A DNA stretch of 64,000 nucleotides from Megascapheus bottae. Lineage: Eukaryota > Chordata > Mammalia > Rodentia > Geomyidae. Below are positions 45,311 to 55,540 of this stretch, in pieces (within the stretch, counting starts at the first letter, position 1; the number at the start of each line of letters is the position of its first letter). The position numbers and the translations under genes were made by a program. Below the pieces are notes generated by a model. It worked only from the letters and a program-made list of their open reading frames with translations, was not told the origin of the DNA and searched no databases. The stretch covers positions 37,531,001 to 37,595,000 of the forward strand of contig JANJXV010000002.1 in assembly GCA_024803745.1 (NCBI GenBank), read 5' to 3'.

Positions 45311-46075
45311 ATTTTTATTTTATTTTTTATTATCAGGGTAATGTATAGAGGGGTTAGAATTACATTTGTCAGGTAGTGGGTGCATTAGTTCTCACACAGT
45401 GATACCCCTTCTCATGTTTTTGTCCCCATTTCCCTCTCCCTACCCCCTCCCAATCATCTTGTTTTCTCCCTTCTCTTTCCTATTTCAAATAAACAATAGA
45501 CCAGGTAACAAAGTCAGAAACAGTAACAATATTGGAGTAACCAAAGGGCAGTAAAGGAGAAGAGAAATAACATATTACATTAAGAACAACAATAAGATAA
45601 AGCTCTTGTTTCCATATCTTAGAGATCCTTTCATTTAGCCTCATCTTATATGACCTTATATATCTAGGTTTTGAGCTATTGTGATCCTCTGAGAGTCCTA
45701 GATGTGTACTAATTATTACAAATGTGGGAAATCATTGAACTATGTTCCTTTGGCTCCAGCTTACTTCACTTAATATGATTTTTTCCAAATCTTTCCATTT
45801 CCTTATAAATGGGGCAATGTCATTCTTTCTGATGGCCACATAGAATTCCATTGTGTATAAGTACCACATCTTCTTGATCTAATCATCTACTGAGGGGCAT
45901 CTGGGTTGGTTCCATATCTTTGCTGTGGTAAATAGTGCTGCAATGAACATCATTGTGCTAGTGGCTTTAGTATGTCCTTGTTTCTGGATTTTGGGGTGAA
46001 TTCCAAGGAGTGAGATTGCTGGGTCATAGGGGAGCTCTATGTTTATTTTCTAGTTTTTATCATGAGATGGTCTTA
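45311..46075 (-). mobile_element. Younger L1 fragment nested in the older L1
   Basis: It is the longest copy of the younger 3' UTR family. From the tail it extends through 'ttacttcacttaatatgatt', 'gaattccattgtgtataagt' and 'gtgctgcaatgaacatcatt' to 'gagattgctgggtcatag', which fixes the family as L1. Boundaries are approximate. Confidence 0.75.
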
Positions 46076-46564
46076 TTCCTCTTCCATTATGAATGATGGT
46101 TGTGCTGAATGCAGAAATCTAGGTTGGCAATTATTTTCTCTCAGGTATTGAAATACATTATTCCACATTCTCTTCACCCTTAAAAGGGGCTTATAAATGT
46201 TCTGTTATCTTGATGGATTTGCCCTACTATGTGACTTGGGTTTTCAATATTCTTTCTCAGTCCTGAATAGTTAATATTTCAACTATAATATTATATTGAA
46301 GGTTTTATTTCTGTTTTTCTGTGTTTGGTGTCTGAAAAACTTTCTGTACCTAGAAGCTCATGTCTTTCTTATAATTTGGGGAAATTTCTATTATATTATT
46401 AAATGTGGTTTCTATTCCTTTGGCTCTCTTCTATGCCTCTGTGTGCAGCCTTTTTAACTTTCGTCCTTCTAGTGTTTCAGAGTCCATATGTTCTACTAAT
46501 AGTTCTTTATTTGTGTGTGTTTGTGTGTGTATATGTGTTTGTGTGGAAGAAATGTAAATTTTCT

Positions 46565-46790
46565 TTTCTTTTTGTTTGTTTGTTTTTGGTTATGGGATTT
46601 GAACTCAGGGCTTGGGTACTGTCTCTGAGGTTTTATGCTCAAGGATAGTTCTCTACTACTTTTAGCCACAGCACCACTTTCTAGTTTTCAGGTGGTTAAC
46701 TGGAGATTAGAATCTCATGGAGACTTTCCTGCCCAGTCTTAAGAATAGAGTAGCTAAGAATACAGGCATGAGCCATGTCCCTCACATTTG
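46565..46790 (-). repeat. SINE-B, head shortened
   Basis: The right monomer is well kept; the B1-like head has a deletion before 'agtagctaagaatacaggca'. The tail is a (TTTG)n run. Confidence 0.75.
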
Positions 46791-48940
46791 TCCTCTACTT
46801 TTCACTGTAAGGTCCTTTCATTGTCAGACATCCCACAGGTGTCCTATGGCCTTTTAGATGTCCATGAGTTTAGGGACCTAGCCCTCCAGGTTCAACTCCA
46901 TTTCTGTTGGTGATCCCAGCTTGGGAAGCTTGTTCTAATTGGACACTTGGAAAACTAGGAGTATATCTCCATGGCTTCTGTGCCCTTTCTCAGGCCAGGT
47001 GTGTGGGGCAAAAGGCTCCAAATGCTGTGACTCTTCCATGTCCTAATATGACCCCAGGGACTCTTCCATGTACCAATATAACTCCATCCTCCTCCTAATC
47101 CACCCCCCTCCACCAGATGCCTGGGCAGGTTACACTCACATTTCACAGGATTACTTTGCCAGATGAGGAAAATACGTACTTTATTCAGGATAGCAAGCCC
47201 AATTGGGTGGATTGCATTTTCTTGCAGAAATGAGAATACAGGCATAGTGGCTTTTTAGAACTGACATAAATCAGGGCTTCTTGGCCATGCTGCCCTTGTC
47301 TGCCTGTTTTTTCCCCCCTTTTTCTAGAAGCTACTTAGGGTTAAGGAAAATTAGAGCCAGTTCATGGTATAATCACTGAAAACCCTTCTTTCTGGGAATG
47401 GCTATTTGTGATTTAAAATGTAAATGTTTGCAAATGGTTCGCATCCTGCTCTGTTACATAAAGCTATGCACTTGAGTTGTGCTAAAGTGGTTTGTGGATG
47501 CCTTTTTTTTTCTTTTTACAAATACAACAGCCTCACCTGTGTCTGTAGAAATCTGTACTCTTCATGTTTTACTAGTGTCAAGCCTTTAGTTTATTATTAC
47601 TATTATTGACTAGTGGGAGAAATGTTTATGGTTCTCAAAGTTTTTGTAAAATGCCACGGCACCTTTTGTTCCAAAAGTAATTTCAGTAAATTTGGCACCA
47701 ATAGAAAACCAAGCAATTTAAATTCAGAGAATTGCCCTTCTTGAATTTTTTAAGAATAAGCTGCAGTTTAAAGAGAACAGTAGACTAGGAACTGTTACAA
47801 ACACCTGTTTTTTTGGTCTCACTGGCAGCTGTTATTTTCCTAGGAATAATAACTGTGTTTAAAACAAATAGAGATACTTACTAATGGTGGCAAGTTCCTC
47901 ACAACATAGTGATAATGGTAGAATGTTACATGAAGCCAGCAGACGTGGCTTCCTGGTTTCGGCTTGGACCAAATATAAAGCAAATCTTCACCACAGAGCC
48001 TTGGCTCAGCCTTGTTTTCCATGGCTTTGCTTGAGCAGCCAGTCCCCTGGCAGAAATTCGTGAAGCCTTTGGTAATTTTGAGAACTCTTCCTCCCTCACC
48101 CCACTCCTGTAGCTTTTATTGTTTTTGAGAAGAATGGTGACATCCTTTCTTATTGCTAGAAAATAGTATGGGAAAACAAAATAAAGCCAAAGAGTAAAGC
48201 CAGAAAACAAAAACATCTCTCCTAACAGTACAAAAATTCTTACCCAAGATGCTTTTGCTAGGAAACTGTTTCCATGCAATTTGGTTTTAGAAACTCTTGA
48301 GTTTTCCTCTTTGAGTTTGGCTCCTTCTATTTTTAGCTTTTTTTTTTTTTTTGGCAAGTCCATGTGTAAGTTACATAAGAAAGCCAGGATTAAGCTGTTT
48401 GGTGTTAAAAAGCAACCCTGTATTCAGCGTGCATTTCTCTGGCACTGCCTTTAAGACAGCTTGAATTCCAGGTATAAAATAATAGGTGGAAATGTCCAGT
48501 GACACAAGCTTTGTAACCAGTTTTCTTGTGTTCTCTACTTAGGTGGCTCCCTGCCCCCTGCTTGTGCCCAGTGAGAGGCTGATCTGCTCAGTGGCTGCAG
48601 GGAAGATTCAGGAGGGGTTGGTTGCTCAGTGATCCTCCCCTCCCCTGGATAGATCAAGATCGTCCCCACTCTTTAGCAATCACTGTGGGATATTCAGCTT
48701 CTGCTGTGACCGGACTCACCTCTAACCTTTCCTCCTGCTGTCTTGTTGATCTCTACTCGAGTACTGTGAGGTACTCATTCACTGAGAGTGTCTTATGAGA
48801 AAGGGAAAGAAGAAATGCATGGGATATGCCTTGAAGGAATTTCCTATCCCGAAGGAAGGATGCATATGTATTCCGGAAAGGTCAAGGAAGCAGGATGTTA
48901 AGATGAGAATCAAAACTAAGGCTTTCAGTTCCATACTTTC
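46791..48940. other. Intron 1 sequence, nothing recognised
   Basis: The longest repeat-poor stretch of the intron (about 2.1 kb). A 145-codon - frame (47926-48363) shows no family motif and starts in a T-run. A T-run lies at 48338-48352. Confidence 0.4.
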
Positions 48941-48944
48941 CTTG

Positions 48945-49135
48945 GATCAGGTGCTGTGGCAAATGCTTGGCTTGCGTAACATCATTGAATTCTCATAACA
49001 CTATAAGGAATATTTTATTATCTCCATTTTACACGAGAGGAAAGTGGTGTTTAATGTTGTGATGTCATAAGGTCAAGAAATTGGCAGCTGTGAAAATAGT
49101 AAACCTGGGAGTCAAACTGAGGCTATACAATGTCA
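48945..49135 (+). repeat. MIR element
   Basis: A good order match to MIR: 'aggtgctgtggcaaatgctt', 'taacatcattgaattctcat', 'aaggaatattttattatctcc', 'attttacacgagaggaaag', 'aaggtcaagaaattggcag', 'ctgggagtcaaactgaggc'. Confidence 0.75.
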
Positions 49136-49271
49136 GACTTACTTGGATATGACACCCAGGTTGCGCAGAGGGAAAAGCTAATTGAGCCAGCCTTTCTATA
49201 CATGGTTTAGCTGGCATAGCAGTCAAAGGAAGGGCACACTCTATCCACACTATGGTTCAGGTTAGGCTTCA

Positions 49272-49500
49272 TTCCCCTTTCTCCTTCTCCTCCTTCTCCT
49301 CCTCCTCCTTCTCCTCCTGCTCCTCCTTCTCCTTTCCTTTTCCTTTCCTTTTCCTTCTCTTCTTCTCCTTCTCTTTCTCCTCCTTTTATTTCCCCTCTCT
49401 TCTGTTCTTCTTTTCTTCTCCCTTCCTTCCTATTTCTCTTCCTTCTTTTCATCCCTCCCTTGTTTCATCTCTTCTTCTGTATCTTCCATTTATTTATTTA
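49272..49500. repeat. Long CT-rich polypyrimidine tract
   Basis: (CTC/CTT)n, (TTTCC)n and TTCT mixtures over about 230 bp, followed by (TTTA)n at 49487-49514. The low-complexity frames (Ser/Phe- or Glu/Gly/Arg-rich) are artefacts. Confidence 0.9.
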
Positions 49501-49514
49501 TCTATTTATTTATT

Positions 49515-49812
49515 GGTGCTGCTGGCGTCTGACCCAGGGCCTGTATTCTTTGATCCATACCTCCAAGCCCTTTTTTGAATTAGTTATTTTTCAGGTAGAC
49601 AGCCTGTGTGTTTGTCCATGGTCCTTCTTCATCTGCCTTCTATACAATAGGGATCACCTATTGTGATGGCATGTACCGCCATGCTTGGATTGTTCATTGA
49701 GATTGGGAGCCTTGCTAATTTTTTGTACAGGCTGTCGTAAAATCGTGATCCCCCGTGTGCTTACTTTCCAAGTAGCTGGAATGACAGCTGTGAGCCATCA
49801 TGCTTGATTGCC
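49515..49812 (-). repeat. Worn B1/ID-type SINE
   Basis: 'gacccagggcctgtattctt' at one end and 'ccaagtagctggaatgacag', 'ctgtgagccatcatgctt' at the other are SINE-like on the - strand; the middle is diverged. Confidence 0.5.
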
Positions 49813-50835
49813 AAGGAGTTATTTCCCTCATTTCTATATTTCTATCCTACTCATTTTCCTATGTGAATCATTTGGGCCTAGAGAACCCTAGATATGCCTA
49901 GACAAAGTATGTCAGATTCCTTGGCACAAAGATGTCTGAAATATTAGCATATATACGAGTCAGCATATCCAAAGGTGAGACATGAACCCAAGAGTCTACA
50001 ATTAGTACACAGCCCAAGGCAATGCTGGCATCCCTTCCATTTCTGAAAGTCCCAGGAAAGCCATGGGGGATTTACCAGCCAGTAGACAGATGGTTCGTAG
50101 TGAGTTGAGATTGTATGTTTTATTTTGTTTGTTTTGTTGAATTCTGCTAAAGCCCTCGGAGGTCAAGAGAAGAAGAGGAAAAGTGCTGGGGAGGGAGGGA
50201 GAATGTAGAACTCAAGAGAAGAACCAAACCCATAAATATCTGCAGAAGTACAAGGGTTCAGAATGGCAGCCCAGAAAAGATGGAGGCCAAAACAAAGCCA
50301 GGTTGGGAAAGCATCCAGAGAGAAAGAAAAAGCTGGGTGAACTTCCACTCAACTGACAGCTTGTATTTGAGCCCACAGGGATTTCTGACAGGCTGGCATG
50401 TGAGCCCTAATTATACATGGGCCAGACATCGAAGCTAAGGCATGAAAAGAGCAAATGCCTTGGACTACTTTACTACAAAGGACGGGGCACCTGATTCAGA
50501 GCTCTGGAAGAAAAGAGAGATGAGTGCTGCTAACTAACAACGTGGTCAGGAAAGATCACTTGCAGGTGGCAGTGACTTTCCAGGTCTTGGAGGCCGGCTG
50601 AGCAGAGCTGGCAGCAGACAGAAATAAAAACGGGAGCTAATCACGGGAGAAACTAGGGGCTGGATAAGTTGTCTGAATCATAAAGCTATATCAGCAGGTA
50701 TGCAGGGTCTTGAGTGAGTGTTGGAGAAGTGGTCAACTGTCTCTCAGCTAAAACGACAGAAGAAAATTTTTATCTGCTTTTGTATAATTGGTGCCCTGCA
50801 TAAGACGTATTTGGAAGGGAGATGGAGTTATGTTG
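49813..50835. other. Intron 1 sequence, nothing recognised
   Basis: No gene or repeat signature seen. Confidence 0.4.
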
Positions 50836-50837
50836 CC

Positions 50838-51060
50838 TTAATAAGGCATCCTAGATCTATAATCCTAGCTACTCAGGAGGCTGACGTAGGAGGAGGGTAC
50901 TTCAAAGTCAGACCAGACTGAAAACTGTGAGATTCTTACCTCTAAGAATTAGTTAGCAAAAAGTCAAAAGTGGAGGTGAGGCTCAAGTGGTAGAGTGACA
51001 GGCCTTGAGCAAAAAAGGGAGATTGTGAGATCTTGGGTTCCAGCCCCACTGTAAGTACCC
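50838..51060 (+). repeat. SINE-B
   Basis: Head ('taatcctagctactcaggag'), junction and right monomer ('gaggctcaagtggtagagtg') present; the tail is lost. Confidence 0.78.
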
Positions 51061-51585
51061 CAGCCCACACACTGCACACAAATCATCAGGGTCATTAAAC
51101 AACTACCTATCTACCATCTACCTATCCACCTAACTAGAAAGAAGTTAAGTTGGTACAAGTTTATTAAGTATTAAGCTTTGATTCTGGAAGAAGCCTGGCA
51201 TGGAGGTTAGGAATTTGTTTCCAGCTTTATCCTAATCCTGGGCCTTTAGAGATTCTAGTCACCCTAGGCCTGTCCTAATGGGGGCCTTTAGAAATTGACT
51301 TTACTGTTCTGAGTATTCCTTGTTTGTGGTTTTATCCTTTGCAAGTGCAGAGGCTGAATTGAATTAAATGATTCAGGGAAGTTCTTCCTGCTGTAAAATC
51401 TTAGCAATGGTTTTGCCTGTCAGACTCTCTCTCCCGCACCCAGTGGTAGGATCAGAATCTGAGGAAAAATTAGCATCTTTATATGCCTAGAGGTACAAAC
51501 TGAGAGGACAAGGGCAGCTGGGGTGTATGTGGCAGAGACAGGCCAATGGAGTCCTAGAAGCACTTTTACAGTAAAGAACGAGAGG
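51061..51585. other. Intron 1 sequence, nothing recognised
   Basis: Short (CTAC)n-like words at 51103-51130; otherwise unremarkable. Confidence 0.4.
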
Positions 51586-51589
51586 ACCG

Positions 51590-51750
51590 GGAGTTTGGCC
51601 TAGTGGTAGAGTGCTTGCTTAGCATGCACGAAGACCCGGGTTTGATTCCTCGGTACCACATACATAGAAAAAGCCAGAAGTGGTGCTGCAGCTCATGTGG
51701 TAGGTCTCTAGCCTTGGGAAAACCCAAGGAGAATGCTCAGGCCCAGAGAA
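51590..51750 (+). repeat. SINE-A, sense, tail turned into microsatellite
   Basis: The tRNA-like head has an A box ('tggcctagtggtagag') and B-box region ('gggtttgattcc'). The right monomer ends at 'gctcaggcccagag' and runs into (GAA)/(GGA)n. Confidence 0.88.
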
Positions 51751-51841
51751 GAAGAAGAAGAAGAGGAGGAGGAGGAGGAGGAGGAGGAGGAGGAGGAGGA
51801 GGAGGAGGAGGAGGAGGAGGAGAAGAGGAGGAGGAAGAGGA
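51750..51841. repeat. (GAA)n(GAG)n polypurine microsatellite
   Basis: About 90 bases of pure purines attached to the SINE-A 3' end. It encodes artefactual poly-Gly/Glu frames. Confidence 0.95.
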
Positions 51842-53030
51842 AAGACTGTTTCACTTTCCGTGTATCCTAGAAAAAAAAATCTTCAAGGCAATTAGCTTCT
51901 TCTCTTCCTGGTCGGTTTTTGTCCTCGGGAGGTACATGTTTTAAGTTTATTTTTAAAACAAGGACACAGGTAGAGGTCTTTGCAGTCCCACACAAAGGTG
52001 TATCTAAAGAGCTAGCCCTGAGATTTTTTTAAACATCCTTTTAAGCACACTTCCAAAGGAGCTAACTTTTCACCGAATGCTGCAAAAGGAAAACATGTGA
52101 GCTATTTCTGCTAGCTGGACAAGCAGCATATCCAGTAGTCGCTTGATGTTTGTGTGATGTATCTGTTTTCTGCAAAGGTTTCCTTTGTAGATTTTGTCTC
52201 ATGATTACTGAGACAAAGTATTTGCCTCACAGTAGAAAACTGCTTATCTGGAAGTATTTGATTAGTTATCAATTTAGACAAACAGTGTAAGCCTGCCTGG
52301 GCTTCTTCCTGTTTGTGAGAGATCCTGAAGTAGATCATGTTACCCTGAAATCTCGAGGGTGGTCCCAGTCCACTCAGAGAAACAAGAAAACACAGCACAC
52401 TAGGAGATCATGGAGAGATACATCCAGGGTGCAGAAGGCATAGGGTTAAGATGATTGGGCAGCCCTTCCTTCTTCCTCTTTCTTTCTTTTCTGCCTCCTT
52501 CCTACTTTGCCAGAGAGAAATCAAAGCCGGGCAGTGGAGAAGGAGAAGACTCATCTGGATGAGTGGGAAGTTTTGGGGTTCTTTGTGGAAAATGTTTCTG
52601 CTATTGTCCTGAATGATAAGCCCTACTCACTAAGGCCCAGAGGTCATTCATAGATGACAAGGACTCAACCTTCTTACTCTCAGGGACGCATGTGCCCTTT
52701 GACCAGTTCTCTCACAAACAAGAAAATCCAACTCTTTTAAAAAAAATGATACCTTCTACCTCGAACCCAGAGGAATGTTCTAAGAGCTTAGGAGCTGAGG
52801 GTAAAAGCCGAACCTTTTGGGGGTTAGATTTATACTTTACAGTATAGCCATGAATATTTTGTTCCAATATTTTGTTCCAATCCAAATGTTAATTGACCCT
52901 TTAAAGTTTCAGAAGATATTCAAATTTTATCTAATTCTTAAAATGCATTCTTCAATTGTACCTATCAATGATGAATGAAGAAATTATACAAAGCGGGGGG
53001 TGGAGGTGGGGAGGAGGAACCCTATACCTT
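51842..53030. other. Intron 1 sequence, nothing recognised
   Basis: 'attttgttcc' is doubled at 52855-52880. G-rich patch at 52994-53018. No gene. Confidence 0.4.
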
Positions 53031-53032
53031 CC

Positions 53033-53280
53033 AGCTGGGTGCCAGTGGCTCTTGTAATACTAGCTACTCTGGAGGCTGAGATCTAAAGATTGAGATTTGA
53101 AGCCAGCCCGGGCAGAAAAGTACCCATGAGACTCTTATCTCCAGTGAACTACCCAAAAATGTCAAAAGTAGTGCTGTGGCACAAGTGGTAGAGAGCTAGT
53201 CTTGAACACAGAGAGGCTCAGGGACAATATCCAGGCCCAGAATTCAAGCCCCAGGACAACCATAAACAAACAAAAAAACT
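53033..53280 (+). repeat. SINE-B
   Basis: A complete layout from 'gctgggtgccagtggctctt' to 'ttcaagccccaggac', with an A-rich (AAAC)n tail. Confidence 0.88.
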
Positions 53281-53486
53281 GTACCTTCCACTAGATGGCT
53301 ATAGACATTCCTTAGATAAGTCCATTATGTTTTTAGCAGAGTGTTCAATGAATTGATGTCACAACACGTTGCTGGGGGCAAACTGGTCTGAGTCTCTAAG
53401 AGGGCACCTCATAAATCAAATATTACCACTTCTCTCTACATGGCTTGGAGAATGTTGATTAAAACAATAAAAAAAATTAACACTTG

Positions 53487-53612
53487 TAGTGTCCACCTGT
53501 AATCACGGCATTTGGGAGGTATAAACAAGAAAATTTTGAGTTTCAAGCCAGGCTAGGCTATACAGCAAGAAAGACCTTGCCTTAAAACAATACAAAACAA
53601 AACAGAAAACCA
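53487..53612 (+). repeat. B1-like element
   Basis: 'tgtaatcacggcatttggga', 'agtttcaagccaggctaggc' and 'tatacagcaagaaagacctt' follow B1; the tail is (ACAAA)n. No ID monomer. Confidence 0.75.
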
Positions 53613-53978
53613 GTTATCAACTTTATTTTTATAGAGGCCACATTGGGAGACACAGCCACAGGTTTTAGCTGACAGGCCTATTGATTCTAGACTCCAAATT
53701 ACTTACCTTCTCTCATGCAATGTGGGGAAGTAGGCTAGGACACTCCATGCTTTGTGGTAGGAAATTGGAGAAGCAGAGAATGGCATGCTCTTTGAAAGCA
53801 GACGCTTCTCAAGAGGCATAAAAATAAAGTGGAACCTACTAAACATGTCCAGTTTATTCTTTGCATATTTATCATTTAAATGAAGTAGTTTCTCTAATTC
53901 CACAGGGAAACATTTGGTTGATGGAGAAAGGCTGGTAGTGAGCTAAAGAAAAATTATTCTTCATTAAAATCAGGAGGA
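53613..53978. other. Intron 1 sequence, nothing recognised
   Basis: No signature seen. Confidence 0.4.
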
Positions 53979-53979
53979 C

Positions 53980-54085
53980 CATAGAAAAAGCCAGAAGTGG
54001 TGCTGTGGTTCAAGGTAGAGCTCTAGCCTTGAGAAAGCCCAAGGACAGTGCTCAGGCCTGGAGTTCAAGCCCAGGACTGACTTCT
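53980..54085 (+). repeat. SINE-A, right monomer only
   Basis: It starts at 'catagaaaaagccagaagtg' and ends 'aagcccaggactgac'. This is a 5'-truncated copy 60 bp upstream of a full one in the same orientation. Confidence 0.85.
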
Positions 54086-54141
54086 ATGTCAAATGCACAT
54101 CATTTCTAAGTTTGATGCTTTCTTCAAAAATGTATTTGAGA

Positions 54142-54345
54142 GGGCTGGGAGTTTTGCCTAGTGGTTAAAGTGCTTGCCTAGCATGCATGAAGACCCGGGT
54201 TCGATTCCTTGGTACCACACACATAGAAAAAAAAAGCCAGAAGTGGTGCTGAGGCTCAAGTGGTAGAGCTCTAGCCTTGAGAAAGTCCAAGGACAGTGCT
54301 CAGGCCCTGAGCTCAAGCCCAGGACTGGCAAAAAAAAAAAAAAAG
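54142..54345 (+). repeat. SINE-A, full length, 12-bp TSD
   Basis: Duplications atgtatttgaga lie at 54130-54141 and 54346-54357. The intact B box 'ggttcgattcc' and a 14-base A-tail make it one of the youngest-looking copies. Confidence 0.94.
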
Positions 54346-54357
54346 ATGTATTTGAGA

Positions 54358-54795
54358 AATGAGTGGTAGGATATGAGGAATATAATTTTCCCTGTTATAC
54401 CCAAAGCCATGAAATAAGCCATATGAACTAGATTTTATTTCAGCAAAAACTCCTGGAATTTCCTCAAAATAAGAGTATTAAGTGAGTTATAAATGTTGGG
54501 GAGTATTGACTCATTATCATATCATCAAAATTAACATGACTTTCTTTTCCTGAGACTTAAAACTGTATCCAAATTAAGCAAGAAGGAAGCATATGATTTA
54601 TTTTCTTCCTCCTATGCAGGCTCCCATTGCCCACTTTATCCCCACCCTATCTTTTACTCATAAACACACAATATCCATGCACTGACTCATCTTCCATTAC
54701 ACAAACCATTTCTGGATGTTACTTCGAAAGTTGTAGTTCTCTGTGTACCAGTCACCATATGAACCATATTCTCCCCCCGCCCCATGTACAAAATA
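54358..54795. other. Intron 1 sequence, nothing recognised
   Basis: No signature seen. Confidence 0.4.
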
Positions 54796-54799
54796 CTTT

Positions 54800-54950
54800 T
54801 ACAGGCAACATATAACTTTTGGAATAATCTTAAGAGATAAGACTGACTATCATCTTTGAAGAAGACTAATCTAAGGCTCATAAAGATTGTTTTGTCTAGT
54901 TTTCTTCAAATTAAATGAATTGCCAAGATTTGTATTCAGTTTATAAGATC
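54800..54950 (+). repeat. Possible MIR fragment
   Basis: 'ggaataatcttaagagataa', 'gactgactatcatctttga' and 'aatctaaggctcataaagat' match the MIR order (aatcctatgaggtag..., tccccattttacaga, ctgaggctcagagagg). Confidence 0.5.
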
Positions 54951-55104
54951 CAAGAACACAAGAGTTCAAGAACATTATCTGCTGAGTGTTACATGACAGT
55001 GTATGTAGGCCTGTGTCTACGTTCCTTCCGTCAAGAACGCCCTAATAGTCTTGAACCACTCAGCTGTCTAAAGAGGAAGTATAAGAACGTTGGAAGTAGC
55101 GTGG

Positions 55105-55235
55105 CTCCTTACAAATCTTATGACCTGAAACAGAAATTTAATCTGCCTTAAATGTAAAGTGGAGATAACAATATCTATGCTATCAGATTTAAAAACAAAG
55201 TCCTCAATAAATATCAGTCATTAGTTGTTGAATAA
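55105..55235 (-). repeat. MIR-type fragment, 3' end pattern
   Basis: 'aaatttaatctgccttaaat', 'gtaaagtggagataacaata' and 'ctcaataaatatcagtcatt' match the familiar 'cctcatctgtaaaatggg...gctcaataaatgttagctatt' pattern of reversed MIRs. Confidence 0.6.
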
Positions 55236-55331
55236 GTTGGATAGGATGGTATGCATCCTAAGACAGATTCTGGATGTCTGCTTACTTTTTCATGAATCTG
55301 ACTTCCTATTTAAAAAACAAACAAACAAACC

Positions 55332-55540
55332 TGAGAGCTGGAAGTTTAGCCTAGTGGTAGAGTGCTTGCCTAACATGCACGAAGACCCAAGTTCGATTCC
55401 TTGGTACCACATACATAGAAAAAAGCCAGAAGTGGTGCTGAGGCTCAGGTGGTAGACCTCTAGCCTTGAGAAAGTCCAAGGACAGTGCTCAGGCCCTGAG
55501 CTCAAGCCCAGGACTGGCAAAAACAAACAAACAAACAAAA
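55332..55540 (+). repeat. SINE-A with (AAAC)n flank
   Basis: A full tRNA-like head ('gtttagcctagtggtagag', 'gttcgattccttgg') and right monomer. aacaaacaaacaaac occurs on both sides, either a duplication or tail growth. Confidence 0.88.

Larger units (their letters stand above)
42525..46515 (-). mobile_element. Old L1 (ORF2 part and 3' end), split by five insertions
   Basis: Read on the - strand, L1 ORF2-type sequence runs from about 46515 down to a 3' end near 42525. Plus-strand landmarks include 'attctgccaatccatgaaca' (43293), 'tttgttataatcaacatgtt' (42808) and 'cattggtctatttgtctg' (43057). Inserted later are SINE-A copies at 43810-44011 and 44416-44611, an L1 tail at 44718-44831, the (TAA)-tailed repeat at 44888-45040 and a younger L1 fragment at about 45311-46075. 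No long ORF survives, so this is a dead copy. Confidence 0.8.

Noticed and set aside
47926..48363. 145-codon - strand frame with a hydrophobic stretch
   Set aside because: Starts in a T-run (poly-Lys), no family motif, no splice or promoter context.
51603..51944. Gly-rich 113-codon frame
   Set aside because: Translation of SINE-A followed by the GGA microsatellite.
54142..54220. Possible tRNA gene (A and B boxes)
   Set aside because: The boxes belong to the SINE-A left monomer with target duplications and an A-tail; no cloverleaf with a proper acceptor stem.
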